A stretch of DNA of 64,000 nt from Euleptes europaea (taxonomy: Eukaryota; Chordata; Lepidosauria; Squamata; Sphaerodactylidae). Where the stretch lies: NCBI RefSeq assembly GCF_029931775.1, contig NC_079320.1, positions 42,015,521 through 42,079,520 on the forward strand. Direction: 5' to 3'. Shown here piece after piece: positions 1 to 17,412 of this stretch (positions within the stretch are counted from its first letter, which is position 1; each line of letters begins with the position of its first letter). The notes under the pieces are model-generated. The model was not told the origin of the DNA, ran no database searches, and worked only from the letters and a program-made list of their open reading frames with translations. A program made the position numbers and the translations under genes.

Positions 1-1436
1 CTACTGTGTGGACTATGCCTACTCCTAGCCTCTTGTTCTTTATCCAGCTACTGATGCATAACGGGTAGACCTTTTCACCTTGAATGCAGCTGATTTTTCT
101 ATAAGCCATTGGCAGTAGCTCTCATAATATCCTGGAACAATTCAATTGGCTAGTTACGTGTTGTACAGAGAACTATTTTCTTGTGGTTTGTCCTGGGCTT
201 GGCTCGGTTGCTTTGAACATCCCTGTGTTCAAAATAAGATTGCTGGAATCAGCCTGTCTCTTAGCAAAAAAATAATAATTCATGGGCTGTTCAGTTTAGC
301 TGGCACAGGTAAAATAGCCAGGAGTCTTCTGAGAACTTGCCAAATCTCTCTGTGTGATACACACAATACGAAAGTTAAAACAAGAGCTCAAAAGGGGGGG
401 GGACTGTTTTTTGTATCTGGCAGCAAGAGTGTTATTACACAACACACACTGTATCAGCAGAAAAACAAGCTAACATTGCAAAAAGATTATTTCAATCAAA
501 TAGACATTTCTGCTTTAATGCTGACAAGCTGAAATAGGATATTTGATCAAGAAAAGCTACTTAACAGTCCAGTTCATCTCAGCTGCTACTAAAATTTACA
601 GGCATCAAAATAAGTGGAGCTGAATGTGGTTTTTCAAGGGCGATGGCTTTTTAACCGCATACAGTTGAACGGGAATCATGGATGTGAGAGCTGTAATTTC
701 TTTCAATTCCTCTATAACAAATCAAAAACAAACTAATAAATATTGCACTATGCCACAGGCTAAATGATTGTGTTTTATAATGATCTGTCCTCTTCCCAAT
801 GAGCCTTCAGACAAAAACACCAAGACAGTTTGTGCTTTGCATTTTACATGAATAGTGAGACGAGATGGTCTATGGAGAGCGCAACTCATGACACAACTTG
901 GTTTGATTTAAAATTGTTAAAAATTCAGCTTCTGCTTTACAAAAAAAAAAGAGTTAATTGTAAATCTGGATTGTTGAAATAGGAAAACTTGGAAAAATAA
1001 ATCTCACAGACAAATATAGAGTGATGTTTCTTGTTATTTTAAAGCTGATTTGGCTGGAAGGCACGTTACATATAGCTAAAGGCCTGCCCCTCCTAATACT
1101 AGTTGCTATGCAGCTCCTGTATGAGGTGAAGGGGTATTGGATGAGCAAGTTTTTGTTGTACTGACAACATTGAGTTGGCTTTGTAACTGAATATACGTTA
1201 GGCAGGTATTGGGTAGAGGCACAACATAATATACAGAATATTTCAGGGGTGTATATAAATTTGAAGTGTCTTATGCTCATCTGTGGTTTGATGTCAAAAG
1301 AAAGTAAAGCCCACCAATAGGTTATGCTGTGTAACAAAGGAAAAGTGTACATTTGCTATAGGCTCTACTGCTCTGCATAGCTAGCACACAAAATAAATAT
1401 ATGAGGCTGAATCAAAAACAGATCTTTGGACTATTG
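1..1436. other. Intergenic, nothing recognised
   Basis: AT-rich sequence with no exon-like open frame, RNA gene or repeat that I recognise. By human gene order this would be the SMAD1 side of MMAA, but I see no SMAD1 coding sequence here. Confidence 0.5.
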
Positions 1437-1505
1437 GCCTGTATGCGATCTACTCTGACTGGCAGCAGCTCCTCAGGGTCTCAGGCAGAGAAATGACTTC
1501 CCTAA
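1437..1505 (-). repeat. tRNA(Ala)-like SINE, tail fragment
   Basis: Matches the antisense tail (tactctgactggcagc, ctcagggtctcaggcag) of the fuller copy at 20478-20692. The tRNA head is missing. Confidence 0.6.
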
Positions 1506-1913
1506 CACTTAGTTACCCAAGTTACCCATACATATGTTTGGATGCCTGTGTGTGGAGTGCCCAACCTTTTTGTCAACTTAATTTTTGGGCATACGGGAGC
1601 CCAAGGTGGAGCCAGGACTGTGCTGTGCAGAAAAAGGAGGTTTAAGCTTTCGCTCTGTGCCATTCTTTTGACCTGCAGTGGTTATGGGGACTGGCTGTTC
1701 ATCCCACTGAGCAAAACTCAGAAAGCCTTAAAACTCCCTTTCTCTATGTGCCACATTCTCAATCTTAATTGTGCCCGTGTTCCTGAAAATTAAGTTCTAA
1801 AAAATGGTTGGAAGCTCCAAAAACACAACAGTCGGTGTTGTCAGGTAAAGCCGTGACACACTCTATCGAAGAGCCTGAGGGTTGAACACGTAACCTGATA
1901 GCAATGCATATGC

Positions 1914-2078
1914 CAGGGGTGTCAAACATACGGCCTGGGGGCTGGATCTGGCCCCCTTGAGAGCTCTTATCCGGCCTGCGAGGCAGCCACCCCATCCCCG
2001 ATCTGGGCTGGTGAAGCCCAGCCAAACCAAGTGACATGTCATATCTGGCCCTTGTAACAAATGAGTTTGACACCCCTG
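1914..2078. mobile_element. hAT-type MITE with 8-bp TSD
   Basis: A 165-bp non-coding element. Its ends are inverted repeats, CAGGGGTGTCAAAC on the left and GTTTGACACCCCTG on the right. It is flanked by a perfect 8-bp duplication GCATATGC at 1906-1913 and 2079-2086. An 8-bp TSD and CAGGGG ends are typical of the hAT superfamily. It encodes no transposase, so it would have been moved in trans. Confidence 0.85.
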
Positions 2079-2265
2079 GCATATGCTCCACTGTTTTGCC
2101 ACAACCCTGCCCCATTAATTGTTTGACTAGTATCTGGAGAAACACATGGCCATGAACCATCTTATGGACCCTAGGAATGCATGTGTTTTAAACAAAACTT
2201 CTATAGATATTAGGAGCTTGTCTACTAGGCGCTTCAAGATTCTGCTAACATTCAGCCCCTTTAAT

Positions 2266-2479
2266 TAGACTTGCCAACTCTGGGTTGGGAAATATCTGGA
2301 GATTTTGGGGGTAGAGCCTGGAGAGGGAGGAGTTTGGACTTCTGTGGGATATCATGCCATAGAGCATCCAAAAGCATCCAAAGCATCTATTTTCTCCAGG
2401 GGAAACTGATCACTGTCATCTGGAGATTGGTTCTAATTCTGGGAGACCTTTGGGCCCCATCTGGAGGTTGGCAACCCTA
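2266..2479. mobile_element. TAGGGTTGCC-family MITE
   Basis: Starts TAGACTTGCCAAC and ends GTTGGCAACCCTA. It is flanked by CCTTTAAT (2258-2265) and CTTTTAAT (2480-2487), an 8-bp TSD with one mismatch. The interior (ctggagattttggggg, tctccaggggaaactg) recurs at 21607 and 44791 and, inverted, at 21126. Confidence 0.75.
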
Positions 2480-2913
2480 CTTTTAATGTTTGTGGAATGA
2501 ACAATGCCTTTAATGGTCTGAAATGATTTGAACAATGTTCTGTGGAGTGGCCAGATTTATGACTGTGATATGATGATGTAAATATACAGATCCCAAGCAC
2601 ACTGATACCACACTAAAGTTATTTACCGTAGTAGCTTCCCCTTCTGGCTAAAAGATGTAGTAGTATCAAGGATAGCTCTTTTCTTACCTGGCTTCTATGC
2701 CTTTATCACTTATTTTTTAAAAACGTATATGTTTCTTTCTTTGTTAAACAAAAATTGAAAGTGGGTTAAATGCATTTAAAATATCAGACAAATGTAAAAT
2801 CAAAAATTTGCATAAATTCAACAAGTAAAGCTGTTGACAACATGGAAGATGATGTGATCTCAGTGATAAAAGCAGGCTATTACAAAGCTAGCTAAACAAA
2901 CAAACAAACAAAT

Positions 2914-3200
2914 AGAAGAAAAAGAGTTGGTTTTTATATGTGCCGACTTTTTCTACCACTTAAGGAAGAATCAAACCGGCTTACAATCACCTTCCCCTCC
3001 CAACATCAGACACCCTTTGAAGTAGGTGGGGCTGAGAGTGTGTGACTAGCCCAAGGTCACACAGCTGGCTTCATGTGTATGAGTGGGGAAACCAACCCGG
3101 TTCACCAGATTAGCCTCCGTTGCTCATGTGGAGGAGTGGGGAATCAAACCCGGTTCTCCAGATCAGAGTCCACCAGTCTAAACCACCACACCACACTGGT
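2914..3200 (-). repeat. Sauria-type SINE (tRNA-derived), antisense
   Basis: Reads on the - strand from a tRNA-like head with a B-box-like GGTTTGATTCC segment, through 'gtgaccttgggctagtcaca', to a tail ending in gaag repeats (CTTCTT on the sense strand). The same layout recurs at 24018, 40875, 48014 and 62698. The family is known in squamates and is mobilised by Bov-B LINEs. Confidence 0.85.
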
Positions 3201-3710
3201 GGTGTACAATACAAGCTGACATCCCTGTATTGCAGGTTTTTGAAGGGGGAGAAGTGGAAAGTCTGATAGGCTGGATTTCTGCCTGTCAAGAAGCCACCAG
3301 AAGGCACTCAAAACTCTACTAGAAAAAGCCTGCCCATGCTAGTTCTGCCTGAGCAGAGGGGTTTTATACACAAGGAAGAGAGAATGCTAGGCTTACACGT
3401 GAGCATGAGCCAGAAGTACCATATGCTACCAAGACTACAAAGAAGACTTGTTTTGCCATTTCCTCTTTCAACTATTGATTTTTTTTTTCCGAATGGGAGG
3501 GCTCAGGAAGGAGGGTAGATGTTGATGTTGCACAGAATGAGAGGGTAGAACTGGGAGGTGGTGGAATTGGCTTTATCGCTTTAGACTGCAGCTAAGGACA
3601 ACCAAGTTTGTAATGCTTCCCCATGTAAAAAGTCCTTGCAAATTTTAAAAAGAAAATAGTACATCGAGAAGAATGGTTGTGTCCTTAGCATGTAGTGCTA
3701 GTTTTCCACA

Positions 3711-3936
3711 TGTGTGTGTGTGTAAAGTGCCGTCAAGTCGGAGCCGACTTATGGCAACCCCTTTTTGGGGGTTTTCATGGCAAGAGACTAACAGAGGTGG
3801 TTTGCCAGTGCCTTCCTCTGTATAGCAACCCTGGACTTCCTTGGTGGTCTCCCATCCAAATACTAACCAGGACTGACCCTGCTTAGCTTCTGAGATCTGA
3901 CAAGATCAGGCTAGCCTGGGCCATCCAGGTCAGGGC
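3711..3936 (-). repeat. 5S rRNA-derived SINE, antisense
   Basis: On the - strand the head reads like 5S rRNA: gatcttgtcagatctcagaa, aagctaagcagggtc, tatttggatgggagaccacc. The tail is gccgacttgacggcac followed by CA repeats. The internal 5S promoter region is thus part of the repeat and this is not a 5S gene. Confidence 0.88.
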
Positions 3937-4540
3937 AGTTTTCCACATAGTGAATTCTTAATACAGAGGAATTTTGAACCATGTAATCTGCCTCTCCTAC
4001 CTTCTAAATGCGCACAGTCTGTTCTACCATCTCAGTCTACATGTCTCGACCAGGCCATAAGGTTGTCAGGCCTCACATTTGGGTCCCAAGACATACGTTT
4101 GATGCTCACTCAGAGCACCAATCTGCCCCCGGCCATTATCAATTTCAGCCCTCATATGAAATTTTAAGATTATACTACAGTTCTTCCCCTTCAAAAACCT
4201 GCAACACAGGGATGTCAACACTAAACAGTGGACCATAGTTTTGTTTTGAATAAGTCACTCAGGGGTACGCATACATGTGGGCAACCCGCAGTACGGGAAG
4301 GACACTGAGTGCACTGCAAGGCTGCCTCTCAACTTCCACGGGGACAATATTACTGGAGAATGTATTCCTCTTTTTCTATCCTAGAATGCATTGCCAAGGC
4401 GATTATTTAAATAGGCCACATCCCCCCCCCCCGATATAAAAAGAAAAGCGTGTCTTTATTTCTGCCAAATCATCGCAAGGGTAGACAGCTGAATTTCTGC
4501 ATTACCTCTTATAAGCAGCTGGCATCGTCGCCATCCTAAC
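3937..4540. other. Intergenic, one short inverted copy only
   Basis: No gene seen. 4183-4219 is an inverted copy of 3215-3251 (37 bp, 3 mismatches); the family is unidentified. A C-tract lies near 4421-4432. Confidence 0.4.
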
Positions 4541-4620
4541 CTGAAACTCTTGTTGGGTCTGCTGGACTCCAACCTAACTGCTTTATTGCAAGCCAACACG
4601 GCTACCCTCTGAAACTATAT
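4541..4620 (+). repeat. Fold-back repeat relic
   Basis: The stretch cttgttgggtctgctggact ... ccaacacggctaccc resembles the arms of the fold-back repeat at 18773-18942 and the copy at 12351-12450. It is short and diverged. Confidence 0.4.
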
Positions 4621-4699
4621 TCTATAGTTTCTATATTCTAACGCCTGACACCCAAGGATTTAAAAAAAAAGGAAAAAGCGGCGGGAGGAGGCTTTGCAG

Positions 4700-5080
4700 A
4701 CAAAAGAACTCAAAGCGCCCATCTCTGACCCCCCCACACCCCCTACAAACGACCATAGACACGGAGCTTCCAACTGCGCTTGCGCGGAGAGCCTCCGCCC
4801 GCCGCGACTCTCCTGTACACAGGCGCAAAAGTCATCGTCGCCGGGAAAGTGGGCGGGGCCAGAACGAGGCTGTGGTCTGAGCGGTGTGCGCTGACGTGGC
4901 CCGGAAGTAAAAGATTCGCAGCGGTTCAGGTCATTTCCTTGACCCCTCTTGTCAGTTGGGGCGGGGACGGGGAGGGGGCATATCGTGGGTCTCCGGGGGT
5001 CGCCTGTCAGCGGCTGGATTTCAGGGAAAGGGGGGGGTGTTGCGGAGAGGAGACGGAGGGCCGTAGGGTGGTTCATTGCT
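4700..5080 (+). promoter_or_regulatory. MMAA: CpG-rich promoter of MMAA
   Basis: The only long CpG-rich, GC-rich stretch upstream of the MMAA coding exons. Visible sites: an NRF1-like TGCGCTTGCGC at 4775-4785 (one base off the consensus palindrome), a GC box GGGCGGGGC at 4851-4859, a CRE-like TGACGT at 4892-4897 and an ETS/GABP site CCGGAAGT at 4901-4908. NRF1 plus GABP sites are common in promoters of nuclear genes for mitochondrial proteins, which fits MMAA. There is no TATA box. A non-coding first exon (as in human MMAA) probably starts here, but I cannot fix its donor site. Confidence 0.7.
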
Positions 5081-5727
5081 GCGTTGCCAATGGACTACTG
5101 CTCTTCCTCCGTCCAGTCGCTTTTAGTCTTGGCCACACAGCTCCGTTGAGTGGAACAAGCTTAGCATAGAAGTCCGTGAAATAGACAGTATGGTTTAATG
5201 GGGGTGGGAGGACTCCCAAGTCCCAGGCGCACTCAGCTGGGGAGTAAACCCCCCCCGGGCCCGAGTTAAGCATAGTGCGGACTGTGCACTTGAAACACAG
5301 TTGTATAAACGTATTTTATATATGCTAGAGATCTGTGTCTCATCATCAGGTTTTCAAGGTAAAGGTTGGTCGGAAGTGGTTGACCAGTGCCGCCTTCTGC
5401 ACAGTACTAACCAGAGTTAGCCGTAGTGGCACTGCCGTTGTCTACGAAAGGTCCTCCGCCAGTGTCACCTTCCACTACTGCTGCTGCCCAGTGGCTAACC
5501 TTCAGGGATTCCTCTGCCCCCATCCCCATTGGAACTGCCTGTTCTCTTCTGCGGATGTGGCCGTTGATCCCTTCAGGGGGTGGATGCATCTTCGTCTGGT
5601 GTCTCAGCTGTGACCATTCCGTCTTGAGTGACTCTGCTAGGAGTTTAGTCTCTTGATAGAGTCTAGACCCCTTACGGTATTGCTCTCAGCTTCCCTGACA
5701 CACACAAACCCCCTCACCACGTTAAGA

Positions 5728-5938
5728 TGTGCATCCAGAAGGGGTGCTAGGAAAAGTTGAGGGCAGCAGGAAAAGAGGAAGACCCAACAAGAGATGGACT
5801 GACTCAATAAAGGAAGCCACAGCCTTCAGTTTGCAAGATCTGAGCAAGGCTGTCAAAGACAGGACATTTTGGAGGACTTTCATTAATAGGGTCGCCATGA
5901 GTCGGAAGCGACTTGACGGCACTTAACACATACACACA
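5728..5938 (+). mobile_element. LINE 3' end (L2/RTE-like)
   Basis: Open frame with the C-terminal signature of a LINE ORF2: KRGRPNKRWTDSIKEAT, then VKDRTFWRTFINRV and MSRKRLDGT, then stop. It is followed by the tail ggaagcgacttgacggcact and CA-rich repeats. It is strongly 5' truncated. The tail is nearly identical to the tails of the 5S SINEs in this window. Confidence 0.7.
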
Positions 5939-6274
5939 GAGATCTGTGTATTGTGTTCAGTGGCGGACTGGGCCTAAAAATATTGATTGCCAGGAGACAA
6001 AGGGGCCCCCACCCACAACTGTAAGGCTATCATTTAGTTTTTATAAGAAATAAATAATATTTTCAAAAAACACATAAGTGGAAAAAGGTACAATTAATTT
6101 TTTTTGCAAAATAAATGTATATTTTTAGTAATTACACTGTACATATATTGTACACAATACTGGTAGTATACAGTAGATACTCAATGTAAATACAGCTTGT
6201 TATAACTGAATTTAAAAAATAGTTTTAAATAAATAATTTTAAAGAAATCGGTTATATTTTCAAACGACTAAAAG

Positions 6275-6402
6275 GGGAAGGCACAGCCTTCAATTTGCAA
6301 GATCTGAGCAAGGCTGTCAAAGATAGGACATTTTGGAGGACTTTCATTCATAGGGTCGCCATGAGTCGGAATCGACTTGACGGCACTTAACACACACACA
6401 AA
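6275..6402 (+). mobile_element. LINE 3' end (L2/RTE-like), nested
   Basis: Second copy of the LINE terminus seen at 5728-5938: DLSKAVKDRTFWRTFIHRV, then MSRNRLDGT and stop, tail gaatcgacttgacggcactt plus CA repeats. It lies inside the hAT-type MITE. Confidence 0.65.
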
Positions 6403-6521
6403 AGGGAAAGGCACTGGCAAACCACCCCGTAAACAAAGTCTGCCTAGAAAACGTTGGGATGTGACATCACCCCATGGGTCAGGAATGACCCAGTGCTTAC
6501 ACAGGGGACCTTTACCTTTAA
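6403..6521 (+). repeat. ACA-SINE2-like tail, nested
   Basis: The stretch ggcactggcaaaccaccccg ... caggggacctttaccttt matches the 3' half of the full copies at 31291 and 52066. The tRNA head is absent. Confidence 0.7.
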
Positions 6522-6627
6522 AAGGTCATTAACCTTTAAAACATATTGTCTAATGTTTAAGGGGGCCCACTTCATCACTTGCCATCGGGCAAGCTGACAT
6601 CCTGGCCAGTCTGCCACTGATTGTGTT

Positions 6628-7789
6628 ATACAATTCAATACAGCATTACTAATAATGTGCTGTATCCAGCTAACATTGAATTCGTTTTCTTGCGGGAGCT
6701 CCCATGTATCTATTTTGAATCTTGCCCTGCTCTTCACCCTCTTCTTCACTGTTTTTTTGTTTTGTTTTAACAAATCTCTCTGTGGAAAATAAAAATTAAT
6801 GTCACTGGACCATAGCAGGCCCTAGTGAGGCACGACTCCTTTACCTAGGGCTGCTATTCATTCAGATATGGGTGGAGATGTCTGCTTGTTAAGAAAATCC
6901 ATGCTTTGAGTAGAGCCTTCAGCACTTTAAACAGTAGGGTTTTTTATGGTCTTCATATGGTAACTCAAATTCAATCTTTTTTTTTAAGTCAATGGAAGTA
7001 GCACGTGCTCAGGTCCTGGGAATAATAAGTCCCATTTTCACTGGTACCTGGGTTTTTATGTGACTTTGTAGAAGTATGAATAACTGAATTGACTTTAACT
7101 GATTTGCATTTTTCTGTTATTATTGGCATATTTGCGATTACAAAGCATCCAAGGAGCATAGGGCTTTGTCGTCGGCCATTAGGGAACTGTGAGCATGTGT
7201 TAATTGGAATGTTTCACTGTAGTTTAGAATTGTTTTTACCCAATCCTAAATATATTTATTGGTATCAATGGGAGTAATACATTCACAGTGATTGTGGGAG
7301 GAACTTGTGACCTCTTACAGTATTCCACTGGAATCCTAGTATCCATACAAGGTAAAAGATGGGACCAGTATTTATACATTTACCACAAGTGTTTGTAGGC
7401 TAGAGCCTCTTGTATGCATAACTGTGCCACATATTTATGGTAGAAATCCTGAATACCATGATGTACTTTGTATCTGTGGGCTTTTATTCCTTTTGTTCTA
7501 GTGCGGACAGCAGTGACTAATTGTTCAATTTAAAGCTCGCATGTAAAAAAGCGATTCTTTGTGTTGGTTTCATCACAGGATGCTTAGCTTCTTGAATGTT
7601 CAAAAGACTTTGCACCTTTCCACTGAACTTCGTTGCTTACACACAAGGGTGCATCTAGCTTTGATCAAAATTACTTCCTTAATTAAAGAAGCTGAACTGA
7701 GCTTCATGGCTTGGTAATACTTTAGGCTGAGAGTATGTTCTGGCTACAGGGAACCAGCGTGCTGAACTTTATGAATTGTTATTAAAAAA
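6628..7789. other. MMAA intron 1, no feature seen
   Basis: AT-rich intronic sequence between the CpG-rich promoter and the first coding exon. I see no exon, RNA gene or clear repeat. Confidence 0.5.
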
Positions 7790-7862
7790 ATTATTTGTAT
7801 TTACCTCATTTATAGCCTGCCTTTCTTGCTGAGACTCAAGGCAGACTACAAAGTGTTCAGAT
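7790..7862 (-). repeat. MIR/CORE-like SINE tail, antisense
   Basis: ctcatttatagcctgccttt followed by tgctgagactcaaggcag resembles the antisense 3' end of tRNA-derived CORE-type SINEs common in reptile genomes. Weak and short. Confidence 0.4.
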
Positions 7863-8443
7863 TTGATCAGGAAGCAAGGACCTCCAAATAAACAATGCAG
7901 TATTACTCAAACCAACAAAAACCAAAACAAACAAACAGAAACCATGTGAGGCATGCCATAATGCAGCAAGAGGGTTGTAAAAGTAAAAGACAGTGCAGTA
8001 AAAAGAAGGTGGTATATGGAATAAACATTGCAATAGCCTACAATCCTATTCCTTGTCACTGTCACTGCATGAGTGATTTGGCTGGTCAGTGGGTTTTCTC
8101 TCCTTTAGACCGCAGACACTGGGGGGAAGGGAAGGGCTACCTTGGCTGGCGACCTACACTTGTACTGTACATGTTGTATGGCTTGTGTAATGGGAAGCCT
8201 GTGGGTGGGTGTGTTCTTGATTAACCCTTTCCCCACATGCTCCAACTTCCCCACCCGCAGGCTTTTCTTACTCATGAATGTAGTTTTCACCTTGCTTAAC
8301 ATCTAGCAATCTAGACTGCATCTCGTGTTCTTGTGCTGCTTTTTATAATTAAAATTTATGTTGGAGAGACATGGAAATACTGGGGATTTTTCTTCTTCCC
8401 TTATTAGGCCGTCGAAAAACAGATCTCCCTGACTTCAGACGAA

Positions 8444-15063
<6,620 letters not shown>

Positions 15064-15608
15064 CACTGATATCCAAATATATAAATGTATTTATTGTTGT
15101 TGTTTGGCTTCTTGTTTTATACTTCAGTGAACTTCACACTTTGCCTGATAAAAACAGTGATCTGAAAATGTTAGTCATTCTTACGTACTTAAATCATGTC
15201 ACACAATACAGAGCTTTATGGAGGTGTTGCATTATTGGTTGACATTCATGGATTATTTGCAGGGGGATACCAGAGACACTAGGGTCAGGTATGCATTGTA
15301 GTACCTAAATTTTTGCCCTACACTGACAATGGACATTGTGAGAAGAGACATGGGTCTTGCAGTTTTTATTGTTAGAACCCTCCAGCTGATTGTACAATTG
15401 CAATTTACTATTAGTGTTGTAGGATGAATTGCACTTTGTTTCTCTTAATTGGTTTGTCTTTCACTTAATACAAGATTTCAGTTTCATTTATTCAGCTCCA
15501 CTAATGTAATCTAGATTAAAAGATGGGTGGCCCAGATCTTTACCTAAGTAACATAAGCAAAATTATTTTGTGGTAGCAGAGTTATTGACTTTGGTCGGGA
15601 AGGGTGGG

Positions 15609-15645
<37 letters not shown>

Positions 15646-16090
15646 GTACCACTGCCTCAAACCAGTAGCAGTCCCTGATCCTATGGACGTCGCTTTAAAT
15701 GAGCCATAGCTCACATCCCAAACAATTAAGCTGTGAGCTGGAGCCACCAGAAGAGCTCACTGAAGGTGTTAGGGGGAATAATCTTTACCCGCCTGCCCCT
15801 TCTTCAACCAGTCTGCCATTATGTCCCAAAACTCCTGTCTGAGGTTTAGGAGAGCCTCAAAAACAAAATGTGCCGCTGGGCAAAGGAGCTGCAGCAGTGA
15901 AGGGGAATCAAGTCAAATTGCCTCTCTACTGATGCAAGCTGCAAATGGAAGGGGAGGGAAACGGTGATTGTTACTTCATTCCCCATTTTTATACTCTCCA
16001 TCATCTCTGCAGCCCACATGACCTGTCAGTGGGTCATTTTGCCTGTGAGAATATCTTGATCCTCAGAGAGGAGTTTGGGGGACTAGTAAC
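15064..16090 (+). other. MMAA: MMAA 3' UTR and flank
   Basis: No gene. The first likely poly(A) signal is ATTAAA at 15515-15520; canonical AATAAA occurs only later (near 16937, 17592 and 18076). The true end of the transcript cannot be set from sequence alone. Confidence 0.4.
15611..15645. repeat. (TAA)n microsatellite
   Basis: About eleven TAA units in a row. Confidence 0.95.
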
Positions 16091-16094
16091 AGAA

Positions 16095-16318
16095 GGCCAG
16101 CGAGGTATAGTGGTGACGAGCAGACTCTAATCTGGATAACCGGGTTTGATACCCCACTCCACATGAAGCCTGCTGGGTGACCTTGGGCCAGTCACAGTTC
16201 TCTCAGAACTCTCTCAGCCCACATGGAGGCAGGCAATGGCAAACCACCTCTGAACGTCTCTTGCCTTGAAAACCCTGTGGGATCGCCATAAGTCAGCTGT
16301 GACTTGACAGCCCTTTCC
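16095..16318 (+). repeat. tRNA-headed SINE with 5S-SINE tail
   Basis: The tRNA-like head (gaggtatagtggtgacgagc, gggtttgatacc) and 'gtgaccttgggccagtcaca' resemble the Sauria-type SINE. The 3' third (ggcaggcaatggcaaaccac, ccataagtcagctgtgactt) is the tail otherwise seen on 5S SINEs. Confidence 0.65.
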
Positions 16319-16388
16319 ACTACCACAGCAGAAAGCTGCTTGAGAAAGGGAGGAGTAAAGAATTATTCACTTTGGCTCCTTCCATTAC

Positions 16389-16733
16389 TAGGGTTGCCAG
16401 GTACCTTACCTCCTCCGGTAGGAGGCTCTTCTTGTTAAGTGTGTGTGTGCAAGCACATGCGCACTGACGCAAGCGCGTCACTTCCGGTTTAGAACCGGAA
16501 GTGTCGCATCACAAAGGGCCTTTACCTCTTAGTTTGGTAAAGCGGCCCTTTACCACTCAAACTAAGAGGTAAAAGGCCCCTCGCGAGGCGGAACGTCTGG
16601 TTCTAAACCAGAAGTGATGCATGTGGTATGCATGCGTGTGTGCACGTCTGCCCGCTGACCCTCAGGTGGTCGGCGGGCAGAGGGGGAAATTGCCGGGGGT
16701 TTGCTCGCTGCCAGCAGGCACCTGGCAACCCTA
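16389..16733. mobile_element. TAGGGTTGCC-family MITE with nested palindromes
   Basis: Ends TAGGGTTGCCAGGT and ACCTGGCAACCCTA with a perfect 8-bp TSD TCCATTAC (16381-16388, 16734-16741). Inside, cacttccggtttagaaccgg is a palindrome, and a long stem is formed by ttacctcttagtttg and caaactaagaggtaa around a short loop. Non-coding; the 8-bp TSD suggests hAT mobilisation. Confidence 0.8.
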
Positions 16734-16979
16734 TCCATTACCTCTTCTTCTGAATCCAGCCCCATGTCTCCGTATGTGAACAGGCCTCACTTAGTTCCTT
16801 CTGCCCCAGGTTATGTGGGCAGGCTCAACTTGTGTTGGGGTATGAGTGTGTTGGGGGTCTTCAGCCCATGTTACGTTTGCAATCCTGTGCGTGCGTGTTT
16901 GTGACTAAGGCCAGAACACAGCAGGACTTGCTTCCGAATAAACATACGTAGAATTGATCTGTAACTGTTTGGTTTAATC

Positions 16980-17404
16980 CAGGGGTGGGGAACGTCAGGC
17001 CCGGGGGCCGTTTAAGGCCCGCAAAATAATTTGGTCTGGCCCTTCGTGGGTCCTGGCACATCTCTAGCTCAGAAGGATTTAAGACTGGCGATCCGCCCCC
17101 TCCTGCGGCCAGGAACAGCCTCTATTCAAGGCAGATGTGAGTTTGTTTTGCCGAGAAAAGGAACTTTCTTTCCCCCTTGCAGAAAATTCATTAGCTATGA
17201 AGCTGCTAGGACCGCCCAAGAAACTATGTTAACCCTTTCCCACCTGGGCCGTGGAGAAATGTATTTCCTCTGGACTACAAGAGGGCTGGGGGCGGAAGTG
17301 GCGACAATGGAGGGGTTAAAGGGGGCAAGGCCAGAATGCCCGGCCCGTGAATGATGTTATAAATATCAAAATGGCCTTGGCAGAAAAAAGGTTCCCCTCC
17401 CCTG
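16980..17404. mobile_element. hAT-type MITE, 425 bp
   Basis: Ends CAGGGGTGGGGAAC and GGTTCCCCTCCCCTG, flanked by the perfect 8-bp TSD GTTTAATC (16972-16979, 17405-17412). The GC-rich interior has no transposase domain. Confidence 0.85.
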
Positions 17405-17412
17405 GTTTAATC

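Larger units (their letters stand above)
5958..6619. mobile_element. hAT-type MITE with nested insertion
   Basis: Ends are CAGTGGCGGACTGG and CCAGTCTGCCACTG, inverted repeats with one mismatch. They are flanked by a perfect 8-bp TSD ATTGTGTT (5950-5957 and 6620-6627). The AT-rich body is interrupted at about 6275-6522 by a LINE tail and a SINE tail (separate entries), which are therefore younger than the MITE. Confidence 0.8.
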
